A model generated the notes under the pieces. That model ran no database searches and was not told where the DNA came from. It saw only the letters and a list, made by a program, of their open reading frames with translations. A DNA stretch of 64,000 nt from Gemmatimonadota bacterium (GTDB lineage: Bacteria > Gemmatimonadota > Gemmatimonadetes > Gemmatimonadales > GWC2-71-9): positions 744,001 to 808,000 of the forward strand of contig JADJOM010000001.1 of NCBI GenBank assembly GCA_016713785.1. The letters are read 5' to 3'. Of the stretch, positions 8,856 through 18,600 are shown in pieces; the first letter of the stretch is position 1, and every line of letters begins with the position of its first letter. The translations under genes were made by a program, and so were the position numbers.

Positions 8856-10316
8856 TTACTGGTCGGGGTTGAGCGTCGGGCGCCCGGCCCCTTCCCGGAA
8901 CAGGTCGATCCCCAGCCAGCGGCTGATGTCCTGAAGCGCTTCGTGCCCGAGAATCTCGTCGTACCCGGGCCGCTGCGTTTCCTTGAGATCATTCGTGGCG
9001 ATCAGCTTGTACCCCCCGAAGCCCGTCCGGTCGGCAAAGATGTAGTACAGCTCCTTGCCGCGCTGATACCGCCACACCTGGTACGGCGGGGCACTCCCGG
9101 TCGACGTCCGTCGGTCCAGCCGGTCGAGCGGATCCCCGTATTTCACGTACACGCGTCCGCGGTCGGTCTTCCATCCCGGGGTCCGGCTCCGGCCGCCCTC
9201 GGCAAACGTCTTGTTCGCCTGGTCGATCAGCTGGTAGAACCGTTCCCTGGCCTCGTTCCGCGGCGTCCCTGGCGTCGGGTCGCGATCGGTCCAGAATTTC
9301 ACCATGAAGCGGCGCTTGGCGTCGAGGGTCAGGTCCTTGGTGTAGACCTTCAGTGAGTCGCGGCTCGTCAGGTACTCGAGCGGCGCCTCGGCCTCGTCGA
9401 TCTGCGCGTCATTCATGACACTGAAGTAGCCTTCGTCGGTTTCCCGGAGCGCGGCGAGGCGGGCCTCCTCGCGCTGCATGGTCTCCTCGAAGTCCGCCAT
9501 CACCAGCTCGTCGGTGCGCTCTTCGTGGGTGCCGCCCACGTCGATCGTGACGACGAACCGGTACCGCCCTGCCGGCAGGCCGGCGAGGTCCAGCTGTCCC
9601 TTGAGCACCGCGCCGCCGCTGTTGATCGTCACGCGGGCGGGACGGGTGGTCACGAGGCTCTTGCCGGTCGAATCCTCCAGGCGGACCTGCATCGTCCCGG
9701 AGTCCGGGGCCGGGGCGTACGCCTCGACCAGGTAGAACGCCTTCGATCGGACTGGCGTGAGCTTGAGGCGGACGACGGGCGTCAGGAGCGTGTTGCCCCG
9801 TCGCAGTTCCCCGAGCTTCGGCATCGTGTCGTCCCCGGTGGCCAGCCGCATGCTCGGCGAGAGCATGAGGTCGGAGGCCCGGGGGGCGCTGCTCCATCCT
9901 TCCACCGTGGCGCTGCTGCTGAAGTGCCGGCCGGAGACCGAGTCGGTCACCGTGACGCTGATGGTGTACCGCCCGGCGGGTACCGCGAAGTCCAGGATCT
10001 CGAGCTTCGAGGCCCCCGCCTGCCGGAGCCCGGCCGCGGCCCGGCCTGGCCACGCCGCCTGCTCCAGTTGCACCCCCGCCTGGTCGGTGACCGTGACGTC
10101 GACCCCGTACTTGAGGTCACCGCCGCCGGTGCCCGTTGTCGATTCGAGCAGGGTGTACGGCACTTCCACGAACGCCTGGACCAGGGTCTGCCTGCTCTCG
10201 GCCCGGTAGAACCGGAGTGCCCGGACTTCGACCGCCGGTCCGCCCTGGGCCTGGAGACCCGCCGGCGCGGCGGCCAGCAGGCTCAGGAGCGTCGCCACGC
10301 CATTGCAACGTCGCAT
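8856..10316 (-). CDS. GWxTD domain-containing exported protein
   Basis: A 486-aa protein starting at ATG 10316, which gives a signal peptide ending near AGLQAQ. An upstream in-frame extension to 10646 would lack a signal and run into the previous gene, so I reject it. The C-terminal half carries the namesake GWKTDRG motif (residues 381-385), typical of a domain found in extracellular or periplasmic proteins of Bacteroidota, Acidobacteriota and relatives, of unknown function. The N-terminal half is beta-rich. It follows the PorV-like gene after 74 bp that hold two perfect hairpins. Confidence 0.85.
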   Translation of the reverse strand: MRRCNGVATLLSLLAAAPAGLQAQGGPAVEVRALRFYRAESRQTLVQAFVEVPYTLLESTTGTGGGDLKYGVDVTVTDQAGVQLEQAAWPGRAAAGLRQAGASKLEILDFAVPAGRYTISVTVTDSVSGRHFSSSATVEGWSSAPRASDLMLSPSMRLATGDDTMPKLGELRRGNTLLTPVVRLKLTPVRSKAFYLVEAYAPAPDSGTMQVRLEDSTGKSLVTTRPARVTINSGGAVLKGQLDLAGLPAGRYRFVVTIDVGGTHEERTDELVMADFEETMQREEARLAALRETDEGYFSVMNDAQIDEAEAPLEYLTSRDSLKVYTKDLTLDAKRRFMVKFWTDRDPTPGTPRNEARERFYQLIDQANKTFAEGGRSRTPGWKTDRGRVYVKYGDPLDRLDRRTSTGSAPPYQVWRYQRGKELYYIFADRTGFGGYKLIATNDLKETQRPGYDEILGHEALQDISRWLGIDLFREGAGRPTLNPDQ

Positions 10317-10332
10317 TCGATTCCTTGTTCCG

Positions 10333-10381
10333 TGGAGCGGGCCTCGCGGCCCGCTCCAGCGGGCGGGAACCTGTCCCGCCC
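10333..10381 (-). promoter_or_regulatory. Twin intercistronic hairpins
   Basis: Two perfect stem-loops fill the gap between the PorV-like and GWxTD genes: 10333-10358 (11-bp stem, loop TCGC) and 10361-10381 (8-bp stem, 5-nt loop). Neither has a T-run on the minus strand, so they look more like RNA-stabilising or attenuating elements than full terminators. The TGGAGCGGGCC arm recurs at 11533. Confidence 0.65.
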
Positions 10382-10390
10382 TGACTGCCG

Positions 10391-11512
10391 TTACCAGCCG
10401 AGCCCGAAGCTGACGAAGTGGGTCGGGCCGAGGATGCCCATGTACTTGAACGCGTAGTCGACGGTGAGGTTGAAGTTCCCCATGCCGTAGCCGATGCCGC
10501 CGCCCGCCGCGAGGCCCTGCAGGTTCTCTTCGTCGTTCAGCGCGGTGACGAGGGTGGTCGGGCTCTGGTTGTTGGCCGCCGAGTAGCTGTAGCTGCCCCG
10601 CAGCGCGGCAGAGAAGTTCGACCCGCCGAGGTTGCGGCTGCTCCACTCCGCGCCGGCCGAGAAGCCGGCCTTGCTGTTGTTCGGCTGGTTGAAGTCGCTC
10701 AGGAACGTCAGCCGGTTGCTGCTGCCGGTCAGGAGGTCGTACGCCAGGCCGACCCGGAAAGTGGTCGGGAGCGGGAAGGCCTTGGTCCGGAACCGGGTGG
10801 GCTGCGGAATGCCCGGCACGTCGTCCTCGCCCGGCAGCGGGTCGCGCGGAGTGCCGCTGTTCAGGGCGTTCCCGCTGTACGAGATGTTGGTGCCGAGGTT
10901 GGCCAGCACGAACGAGAACTTCACCGGGTGCCCGTTGAGCGCCGCGTGGAAGTTGGTGCCGAAGTCCACGGCGAACGCCTTGCCGCTGGCGTCACCGAGG
11001 TTGTCGCTGATGAACTTCGCCGTGAGGCCCGCGGAGAAGCGGTCCGAGAAGTTCTGGGCAAAGGTGGCACCCAGGAAGGTCTCGCTCACGTCGTAGGTGG
11101 CGCCATTGCCCTCGGGGTCCTCGACCGTGTACACCGGCTGGTCCTTGAACCCGAAGGTGCCCAGCTGGAAGCCGACCGTCTTGGAGCCGCCGTCGAAGGG
11201 GAAGGCAACGCCGCCCCAGCTGTAGCGGGTGTCCGCGATGTAGTCGTAGGTGCCAACCACCATCCCGGGGCGGGTCATGAGCGCCGCGCCGGCCGGGTTG
11301 TAATACAGTGCGCTCGCGTCGTTCGCGACCGCCGCGTAGGCACCGCCGAGGGCGGTGCCGCGGGCGCCGGCCCCGAGGAGCATGAACTCCGCGGCCGTGC
11401 TGCCGTAGGCCGTGTTGTCCTGCTTGGTCCCGGCCTGGGCCGCGAGGCCCGAGGCCGTTCCGCCCAGCAGGGCCGCCAGCAGCACCAGGCGCGGGGAAAG
11501 GGTGTGCTTCAT
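10391..11512 (-). CDS. PorV/PorQ family outer-membrane protein
   Basis: A 373-aa outer-membrane beta-barrel of the PorV/PorQ (FadL-like) type. The signal peptide ends near LAAQAGT. The family hallmark follows: AAEFMLLGAGARGTALGGAY, then NDASALYYNPAG. The chain is a run of amphipathic strands ending in FVSFGLGW, with a C-terminal aromatic residue as usual for barrels. I start at ATG 11512, with AGGAG 10 nt upstream, rather than the TTG three codons earlier. In Bacteroidota, PorV shuttles type IX cargo at the cell surface; here it sits directly after a protein with a type-IX-like C-terminal domain. Confidence 0.88.
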   Translation of the reverse strand: MKHTLSPRLVLLAALLGGTASGLAAQAGTKQDNTAYGSTAAEFMLLGAGARGTALGGAYAAVANDASALYYNPAGAALMTRPGMVVGTYDYIADTRYSWGGVAFPFDGGSKTVGFQLGTFGFKDQPVYTVEDPEGNGATYDVSETFLGATFAQNFSDRFSAGLTAKFISDNLGDASGKAFAVDFGTNFHAALNGHPVKFSFVLANLGTNISYSGNALNSGTPRDPLPGEDDVPGIPQPTRFRTKAFPLPTTFRVGLAYDLLTGSSNRLTFLSDFNQPNNSKAGFSAGAEWSSRNLGGSNFSAALRGSYSYSAANNQSPTTLVTALNDEENLQGLAAGGGIGYGMGNFNLTVDYAFKYMGILGPTHFVSFGLGW

Positions 11513-11536
11513 CTGATCCAATCTCCTGGCTGTGGA

Positions 11537-11556
11537 GCGGGCCCGCGTGGGCCCGC
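11537..11556 (-). promoter_or_regulatory. Intercistronic hairpin
   Basis: A perfect 8-bp stem (11537-11544 with 11549-11556, loop GCGT) lies between the giant surface protein and the PorV-like gene. It shares TGGAGCGGGCC with the hairpin at 10333. Confidence 0.55.
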
Positions 11557-11567
11557 CCCCTGGGGAA

Positions 11568-14500
11568 CTACTGGGCGAAGTTGACGATGGTCATGCGACC
11601 CACCCGCCGGGCCGTCGTCCCATCGTTGGATTCGATGTGATAGAAGTACACACCGCTCGCGACCACCTGGTTGTTCCGGTTACGGACATTCCAGGTCAGC
11701 TCGCCGCCGAACGTGGTGCTGTTGTGTTCCAGGATGTTCACCAGCACGCCGCTCGACGAGTAGATGCGGATGATCGCCTTGCGGGGCAGGTTCACGAACT
11801 TGATGACCTTGTTGTCCGTGGTCTGCTCGTACCCGTTGGTCACGTAGTACGGATCGGGAACCGTGTGCACCTGCTTCAGGTTCGAGGCCGTGACCGCGTT
11901 GATCGAGTTGTCCACGTCGAACGTGGTCTGGATCACCGAGCCGATCGAGGTGAAGGGCCGCAGGCCCAGCCCGTCGGTCGAGTTGGCGATGCCCTCGGGG
12001 TTGGCGAAGGTGTACGGGCCGAGGTTGCCGCCCGAGCCGTTGCCGCCGGTGATGGCGCCGGCGTAGCTCCGCATGGACCAGACGGTGCCGGCCGCCGGAA
12101 CCGCCCCGCCAGCGAGCTCGAAGGTGAACAGGTCACCGACGATGTACATGTTGAAGCCAAGGTTGGTCGCCACCACGAAATTCGCGGAGGTGGCGGTTGG
12201 CCACGCCTGGCCGCTGAAGAACCCGACCGCACCGGGGACCGCGGTGTTGCTCAGCACGTAGGCGCTGTTGCCGCCCGGACAGGTGAGCGAGCTGCCGCCA
12301 CCGGTCAGGGTGCGCATCGGCTCGACGCAGCCGAAGTCGCGGATGGTCCCCTGCGGCCGTCCGTCCGGCTGGGTGCCGGTGGTGGCCGCGGTATTCAGGA
12401 TGCCCCACGTGGCGCTGACCTTGTTGGCGTAGCCATCCGCCGGGCCCGGCACCACCACGTTGTGGGTCACGTCGATGACCGAGTCGATGGTCCCGCCGTT
12501 GCCCCAGTACACGTTGAAGTCCGCCGCCCGCCGCACCCCCGACCAGATGCCGGTGGCCTGCCGGCAGCCCCCGCCCGGCGCGGCGTGGTAGCACTGCGCC
12601 TGGAAGATCGTGGTCACCCCGGTCAGCCCGCCCGCGTTGTTGAAGCAGGTGAACGGAATCGCGGAGAAGTTGGCGGTGTTGCAGCCGATCGGGTCGGCCA
12701 CGGTCTCGTTGGTCGTCGGCGAGGGGCCGTCGAACCAGCGCGAGCCGTTGTAGTCGCAGCCGGCGTTGGCCGTGAATCCGGCCCGGCCGTTGACGCAGCC
12801 ACGCCCGTACAGGCCGAGGTAGTCAGGCCCGTTCACGGCCATGCCGAGGGAACCCGGCAGGTAATAACTGTTGTTGCCGCCGTACCGGCTGGCCAGGCTG
12901 TTGTCGATCGGCACCGCCTGGAAGCTCACCGCGCCGGTGGTGACGCCGACTTCGTCCGGCTGCTCCAGCGGGATCATCATGGTGAACGACTGGCCCGGGG
13001 CCGCCACGGTGAACCAGTACTCGTGGGGGACGCCAGCGTAGGCCGAGCCCATGTTGATGCTGTCCAGCGTGGCCGACAGCGCGCCCGGCTGCGCCAGCAC
13101 CTTCGACACGAAGGCGCCGAGCCCGATGTTCCAGGCGTTCGACGGCGGGAACTGCTTGCTGAAGGTGCCGGTCACCGGGTTGATCGTCGGCATGACGTTG
13201 TCCGTGAGGACCACGCCGCGGCCCACGATTTCGGTGCTGGTGATCTGGCCGGTGCCCGCGTAGTTCGACGCCTTGCGGACCGGGGTGACCGACTTGGTGT
13301 TGCGCGGCGACTCCAGGCTGGTCGGGCCGGACTCGACGGAGTTGATGTCGAAGGCCGTGACCGCGTAGAAGTACCGGAAGTTGTTGCGCGGCGTCTGGTC
13401 CACGTAGACGAAGGGCACGCCGGTGTCGTCGAGCGCCGGGCAGGAGGACTTGGGCCCGCAGGCGCCGTTGGTGCCGCCACCCACCACCGCGGTGTCGGCC
13501 TTCACGGTGTAGGCGGTGCCGTCGGCCAGCGGGATGCGCCCCGAGCCGGCGTTGAGCTGGATCACGTCACCCACCAGCTCGTAATCCTCGTGCACCGTCA
13601 GGGTGGTGCCGTCCTTCAGGTTGCCGCCGGCCGGGAAGCTGACCGGGCAGGCGCCCCCCACGTCGATGCTGTACTCCGGCGCGCAGGTCACCTGCGGATT
13701 CACGATGCCGGTGAAGTCGCTGATGACGGTGCCGGTGTAGTCGTACTGGGCCAGCAGGGTCAGCTCGTTCGGCGCGTCCACCCGGCCCCGGTACACCCGG
13801 TAGCCCTCGACGTCGAACTGGCGGTAGTTCGGGTCATACAGCGCGTTCGGCTCGAAGGCGCTGGTGTTCGGGTTGAACACCGTGGCCGCGTTGGCGGTGG
13901 CGAAGTACGGGTCGCCGGTGCCTTCCGAGCTGCTCGGCTTCCACAGGACGGTCACTTCGTTGTCGCCCGGCACCAGGAAGAATTCCGGCGCGTTCGGGGC
14001 GAAGGGGAGCAGGAACTTGCCGTCGAAGACGGCCTGCGCCACCAGCGCCTTGCCGAGCAGCGAGCCACCGACCACCGTCATCTCACCCTGCTGGACGATG
14101 TTGTCGCTGTTCAGGTCGGAGAAGCCGAGGTAGCCGCTCACCGAGTCCACCTGGTTGGCGCCGGTGGTCGGCAGCAGCGCCGCGTCCGTCAGCAGGCGGC
14201 CATCGCCCGGGCGGAGGTCGCACAGCGGGCCCGGGCAGGTGCCCGTGACCACCGGCGCGGCGAAGATGTACGCCACCACGATCGAGCCGCGGCCGCCGGG
14301 GGCCAGGGTGAGCGGGGTGGAGGACTGGAAGAAGCGCATGTCGGCCGGGGAGCCGTTGTTGACCCAGCAGATGTGGGTCACGGTCGGGTCGCCGGTGTTG
14401 CAGGCCTGGTCGCCGGCCGCCGGGCTCAGCGAGCCGGACAGGTAGCGGTACAGCTGCACCACGTCGCGGGCGTCGCCGAAGACGCCGCCGTTGACGGTGT

Positions 14501-15596
14501 TGCCGAACAGGTTGATCGCGCCGGCGCCGGTCGGGCTCTTCAGGTACTTCACGCCCACGAAGCCCGCGCCGCTGAAGAACGGCGGCGAGAAGATCGAGGG
14601 ATCGAAGGTCCAGCCGGTGGGCTTGGAGAAGGTGTGGTCGTAGGTGTGGCCCAGCGCGAACGGCAGGTTCACGCCGGAGTAGTTCGAGCCCGCCTCGGCC
14701 ACGTCCATGTCGGCCGAGAAGGCGGCGAACATGTTCTCGATGGTGTAGCCGCCATCCGGCAGGTCAACGCCCTGCGCCAGGTTCTGGGCGTGGAAGTCGA
14801 GCGCCTTCTGGTACAGGATGTCCGCCAGGGCCGGCCGGATCGCGTTGTAGTCGGCGCGGTTCTTGGAGGTGATGTTGTAGAAGGAGTAGATGAAGTACAG
14901 GATGTCTTCATTGCCCTTCGGGTAGTTCCAGCCGAGGCCACGGGTCTCGACCGCCACCCCCAGCGGGTGCGCGCGGCCGGCCTTGAGCGACGGGTTGCCT
15001 TCCCACGACATGAACCAGACGTCGCCCTGCGAGGCCGAGATGCGGCAGCCCGGGGCGATGACGCTGTCCGTGCCGGTCTGCAGCAGTGACGAGAAGAGCG
15101 AGGCGTCGGCGTCGGTGCCGCTCGGCACGCAGGCCGCCTCGGGCCACTGGCTGCCGGCCACGTCGCGGCCATTGGCGTCGAGGCCGGTCGCGTTGTACAG
15201 CGGCTGGACCTCTTCACCGTGCTCGGTGGTGCCCTTCGGATCGAAGAAGAAGCCGCCGACGGTGTCGCCCGCCCACACCCCGCCGTCGGTGCCGATGATG
15301 CCGGCCACCTGGAGACCGGAGTTGAAGACGTACTGGTCCGCGGTGCCCTTCGGCCAGAAGCCGCCACCGATGGTGGAGGAGTTGGTCGAGTCCACGCAGA
15401 CCCGGCCGTCCGACGCCAGGCCGCAGTAGATGCGGTTGACGGTCATGGCGCCGAGCGCCCGGGCAAAGAGCCGGAAGCCCTTCTTCTTGGCCCCGGGCTG
15501 GGGCTCGGCCGATGCGGCTCCCGGCAGGGCCACGCTCGCCAGGACCGCGACGAGCGCCGCCAGCAGGATGCCTTTCATACGGATACGTGAGTGCAT
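11568..15596 (-). CDS. Giant surface protein with FlgD/type-IX-like C-terminal domain
   Basis: A 1342-aa exported protein. The start at ATG 15596 has a GAGGGGAG Shine-Dalgarno sequence and gives a signal peptide ending near GAASAEP. The body is Cys-, Asn- and Gly-containing and beta-rich, with no enzyme motif I recognise. The last 80 residues (from VIKFVNLPRKAIIRIYSSSG to GVYFYHIESNDG and VGRMTIVNFAQ) match the pattern of FlgD-Ig/type A type IX sorting domains, including the GVYFY turn. It follows the TonB receptor after 71 bp and precedes the PorV-like gene, so I infer a cargo or partner of an outer-membrane complex. Confidence 0.8.
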   Translation of the reverse strand: MHSRIRMKGILLAALVAVLASVALPGAASAEPQPGAKKKGFRLFARALGAMTVNRIYCGLASDGRVCVDSTNSSTIGGGFWPKGTADQYVFNSGLQVAGIIGTDGGVWAGDTVGGFFFDPKGTTEHGEEVQPLYNATGLDANGRDVAGSQWPEAACVPSGTDADASLFSSLLQTGTDSVIAPGCRISASQGDVWFMSWEGNPSLKAGRAHPLGVAVETRGLGWNYPKGNEDILYFIYSFYNITSKNRADYNAIRPALADILYQKALDFHAQNLAQGVDLPDGGYTIENMFAAFSADMDVAEAGSNYSGVNLPFALGHTYDHTFSKPTGWTFDPSIFSPPFFSGAGFVGVKYLKSPTGAGAINLFGNTVNGGVFGDARDVVQLYRYLSGSLSPAAGDQACNTGDPTVTHICWVNNGSPADMRFFQSSTPLTLAPGGRGSIVVAYIFAAPVVTGTCPGPLCDLRPGDGRLLTDAALLPTTGANQVDSVSGYLGFSDLNSDNIVQQGEMTVVGGSLLGKALVAQAVFDGKFLLPFAPNAPEFFLVPGDNEVTVLWKPSSSEGTGDPYFATANAATVFNPNTSAFEPNALYDPNYRQFDVEGYRVYRGRVDAPNELTLLAQYDYTGTVISDFTGIVNPQVTCAPEYSIDVGGACPVSFPAGGNLKDGTTLTVHEDYELVGDVIQLNAGSGRIPLADGTAYTVKADTAVVGGGTNGACGPKSSCPALDDTGVPFVYVDQTPRNNFRYFYAVTAFDINSVESGPTSLESPRNTKSVTPVRKASNYAGTGQITSTEIVGRGVVLTDNVMPTINPVTGTFSKQFPPSNAWNIGLGAFVSKVLAQPGALSATLDSINMGSAYAGVPHEYWFTVAAPGQSFTMMIPLEQPDEVGVTTGAVSFQAVPIDNSLASRYGGNNSYYLPGSLGMAVNGPDYLGLYGRGCVNGRAGFTANAGCDYNGSRWFDGPSPTTNETVADPIGCNTANFSAIPFTCFNNAGGLTGVTTIFQAQCYHAAPGGGCRQATGIWSGVRRAADFNVYWGNGGTIDSVIDVTHNVVVPGPADGYANKVSATWGILNTAATTGTQPDGRPQGTIRDFGCVEPMRTLTGGGSSLTCPGGNSAYVLSNTAVPGAVGFFSGQAWPTATSANFVVATNLGFNMYIVGDLFTFELAGGAVPAAGTVWSMRSYAGAITGGNGSGGNLGPYTFANPEGIANSTDGLGLRPFTSIGSVIQTTFDVDNSINAVTASNLKQVHTVPDPYYVTNGYEQTTDNKVIKFVNLPRKAIIRIYSSSGVLVNILEHNSTTFGGELTWNVRNRNNQVVASGVYFYHIESNDGTTARRVGRMTIVNFAQ

Positions 15597-15625
15597 TCTC
15601 CCCTCGCTCTGTAGATATGCGGGGT

Positions 15626-15655
15626 GCCCGGCCCGGGATGTTCCCCGGACCGGGC
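15626..15655 (-). promoter_or_regulatory. Intercistronic hairpin
   Basis: The arms 15626-15637 and 15644-15655 pair at 11 of 12 positions with a 6-nt loop, in the gap between the TonB receptor and the giant surface protein. Together with the hairpins at 10333 and 11537 it means three of the operon's four gaps contain a strong stem-loop. Confidence 0.55.
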
Positions 15656-15667
15656 CCGCCGTGAGGC

Positions 15668-18600
15668 CTAGAAGTTGACTTCGAACCCGAGCCGGATCCG
15701 CCGGGGGGCGCCGGTGAAGCTGGACAGCCCGCGGAAGACGTTGTACAGCGCGTCCGACGCCCGCACCTGCTCGGTCTCGGTGAAGAGGCCGTCGCCGTTG
15801 CCGTACCGCTGCTCCGCCCGGATCATGTACACGCAGTTCGGGGTGGCTGACTCGCCGCCCTGATTGACCCAGGAGCCGCACCCGCCGGCCGACGCGCCGC
15901 CGAAGGTGAGGTCGATGGTGCCGTCCGCGCCGCGCACGCTGTTGGCCGACGCCTCGTTGGCGAAGGCGTCCAGCTCGTCGTTGCGCACCCGATCGCGCTC
16001 ACGGTTGTTGCGGATGTCGTTGGTCTGCGTGAACACCGCGTTGGTGTTGCGGAAGTTGAACAGGTTCCGGACCTCGGTGTAGGCCACGAAATCGAGGCCG
16101 CCGATGCCGAAGCCCTTGGTCACGCGCAGGTCGAACTGCTTCAGCGACGGCAGGCGGGCGCCGTTGTAGTCGCCCTCGATGCGCCGCGAGCAGACCGTGC
16201 CGCTGAACACGTTGTCGTCCTCGGCCACCGCCACCGGACAGCGGGTGTACGGCGTGCCGCTGGCGAAGCGGAAGGTCGCGAACATGCCGACGTTCTCGAG
16301 CACCGTCCCGACGGCCGAGCCCTGCTTCCAGTTGTTCGGGAAGTTGAGCGCCAGCTGGCCGGCCAGGTTGTGCGGCCGGTTCTGGTTGGTGGCCAGGATC
16401 GCCTGCGGGGGCGGGTTGTTGCCGCCGCCGAGGGAGTTCAGGATGCGCGAGCCGAAGTTGATGTACGTGAACGGATCGGAGCCGGTGTTCTTGGCTTCCT
16501 CGAACGTGTACGCGATGCTGCCGTTGAACAGCTCGCCGATGCGCCGGTCGAAGCGGATGTCGATGCCGCGGGCGTTGCCGAAGTCGGCGTTGGTCACCAC
16601 GCGGATGTCGACGTTCTGCTTCTTGAGCGGATCGAAGAACGACACCAGGCGGCCGGCGGCGTCGGACAGCTTGTCCTTGTTGTACGCCGAGATGTCGAGC
16701 ACCATGTCGTCGTTGAACGAGTGCCGGATGCCGAACTCGAACGTCACGGTGCGGCCGAAGTCGAGGTCGCTGCCGTAGACGTGGTTGGTGTTGGTGACGC
16801 TCAGGTCGGTGTTGATGCCGCCGAGGATGAGGCCGAAGTCCGGCGCCTGCACCTGGTGCGCGTACGAGAGACGGAAGTTCGTCCGCTCGGTCACCGGGAA
16901 GGACACCTGGATGTGCGGGCTCAGGTAATCATGGCTCTTGTCGGCCACCAGCAGCGTGTCGAAGGTGGTGACGTCGTAGCCCGGCATCGTGGAGATGCGC
17001 GGGAACCAGGAGCGGTTGCCCAGCGAGTCGGTGTAGTACGGCCGCTCGGCGCCGCTCTTGTAGTAGTCGTACCGCAGGCCGCCCACCAGCACCACGTCGC
17101 CGAGGTCCAGACGGTCCTCGATGAAGGCGTTCCAGCGCACCGGCTTCTCGTTGTAGGCGTCCGAGAAGGCCTGGCTGGTCAGCCCCGAGCTGTAGCTCAC
17201 CATGTGGTACTTGGTGTACTCGCCGCCGATCTTCATGCGGTTGTAGCGGTCCACCTGCCAGTCGAGGTTGGCCTTGCCGATGGCCCGGCTCTCCTTGTAG
17301 AGCGAGATCCGGCCGGCGGGGCCGCCCCGGTCCACGAACCCGGCGAAGGTCTCGTTGACGCCGTAGGGATTGTTGCGGTACTCGTTCACGGCCTGGTACT
17401 GGGTGTTGTTCTTGATGTCGTACGGCGACAGCGTCCCGGAGTTGGTCTGGAAGTTCTTGTAGAGGTCTTCCGTCGGGAAGTTGTCGAAGTCGAACAGGAA
17501 GTCGAGCGGCTTGACGATGAAGCCGCCGAACGGATCGCGGGTGTCCTGCTCGCCCGAGCGGGTGAGCGGGCCCGTGATCGCGCGGTCCCACTGGTACGAG
17601 CCGTACATTTCGAGCGCCAGCGCCCGCTCCGTCGACTTGGACAGGTTCTGCGTCCAGTTCAGCGTGAGGACGTTGTTGGCCGTCCAGCCGCCGGTCATGT
17701 TCTCCGGGGCCGTGAGCGAGCCGTACGCGAAGTTGCGGTTGTTGCCCTGGGTGCGGAGGGCGGTCAGCGCGATCCGGTTGCCGGCGCCGAAGGTGTACTG
17801 CAGCTTGCCGTTGAGCCGGTAGCTCGACGTCGCGGTGCCCGGCAGGCGGGCGCCCTGGCAGTCGTAGCCGTAGTTGTCGGCGATGGCGTTGTTGCTGCTG
17901 CCCTTGAAGGCGTCGCATTCACCGGTGAACATCGCGAACTTGGTCACGTCGACGAAGGTGGTGTCGAGGTTGCTGTTGGTCAGCACCGCCACCGTCGTGT
18001 CCACGCCCACCGGCACGAACACGGGGTCCTTCTGGCCGTCGAGACCCTGGCCGGCCGACTTGATGCCCTCGATGTCGCCACCGACGTGCAGGCTCAGGTT
18101 GTTCATGATCGGGCCGCCCACGTTCGCCTGGATCCGGTTGTACCCGAGCGAGTGGTTCTTGCCGCCGATCTCGTCGTTCTCGTACCCGAAGCTGCCGTTC
18201 CAGGTGGAACCGCCGCTCTTGGTCTCGATCGCGATCACGCCCGACTGCGCGTTGCCGAACTCGGCCGAGGTGCCGCCCGTGGTCACCGACGCCTGCTCGA
18301 AGCCGCCGGTCGACACGTCGACCCGGCCCGCGCTGGTGCCCTGGAACTGGCCGCCGCGGTTGCCCGCGGTCACCGGCACACCGTCCACGTACACCGCCGC
18401 CTCGTCCGGACGGCCGCCGCGGATGGTGATGCCGCCGTTGTTCTGCGCCACCACGCCCGGCTGCAGCGCCAGCACGTTGGCGATGCGGTCCACCGGCAGC
18501 TTCTCGGTGTACTCGCCGCTGATGTTCTGCTTGGTGGTGACCGCGTCGCGCGGCACCAGCGCGTTCACCGCGGCGATCTGGGTGATCTCCTCGAGCTCGA

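Noticed and set aside
11532..15089. 1185-codon plus-strand frame
   Set aside because: Antisense shadow of the giant surface protein, with Val/Arg/Asp-rich composition and no domains.
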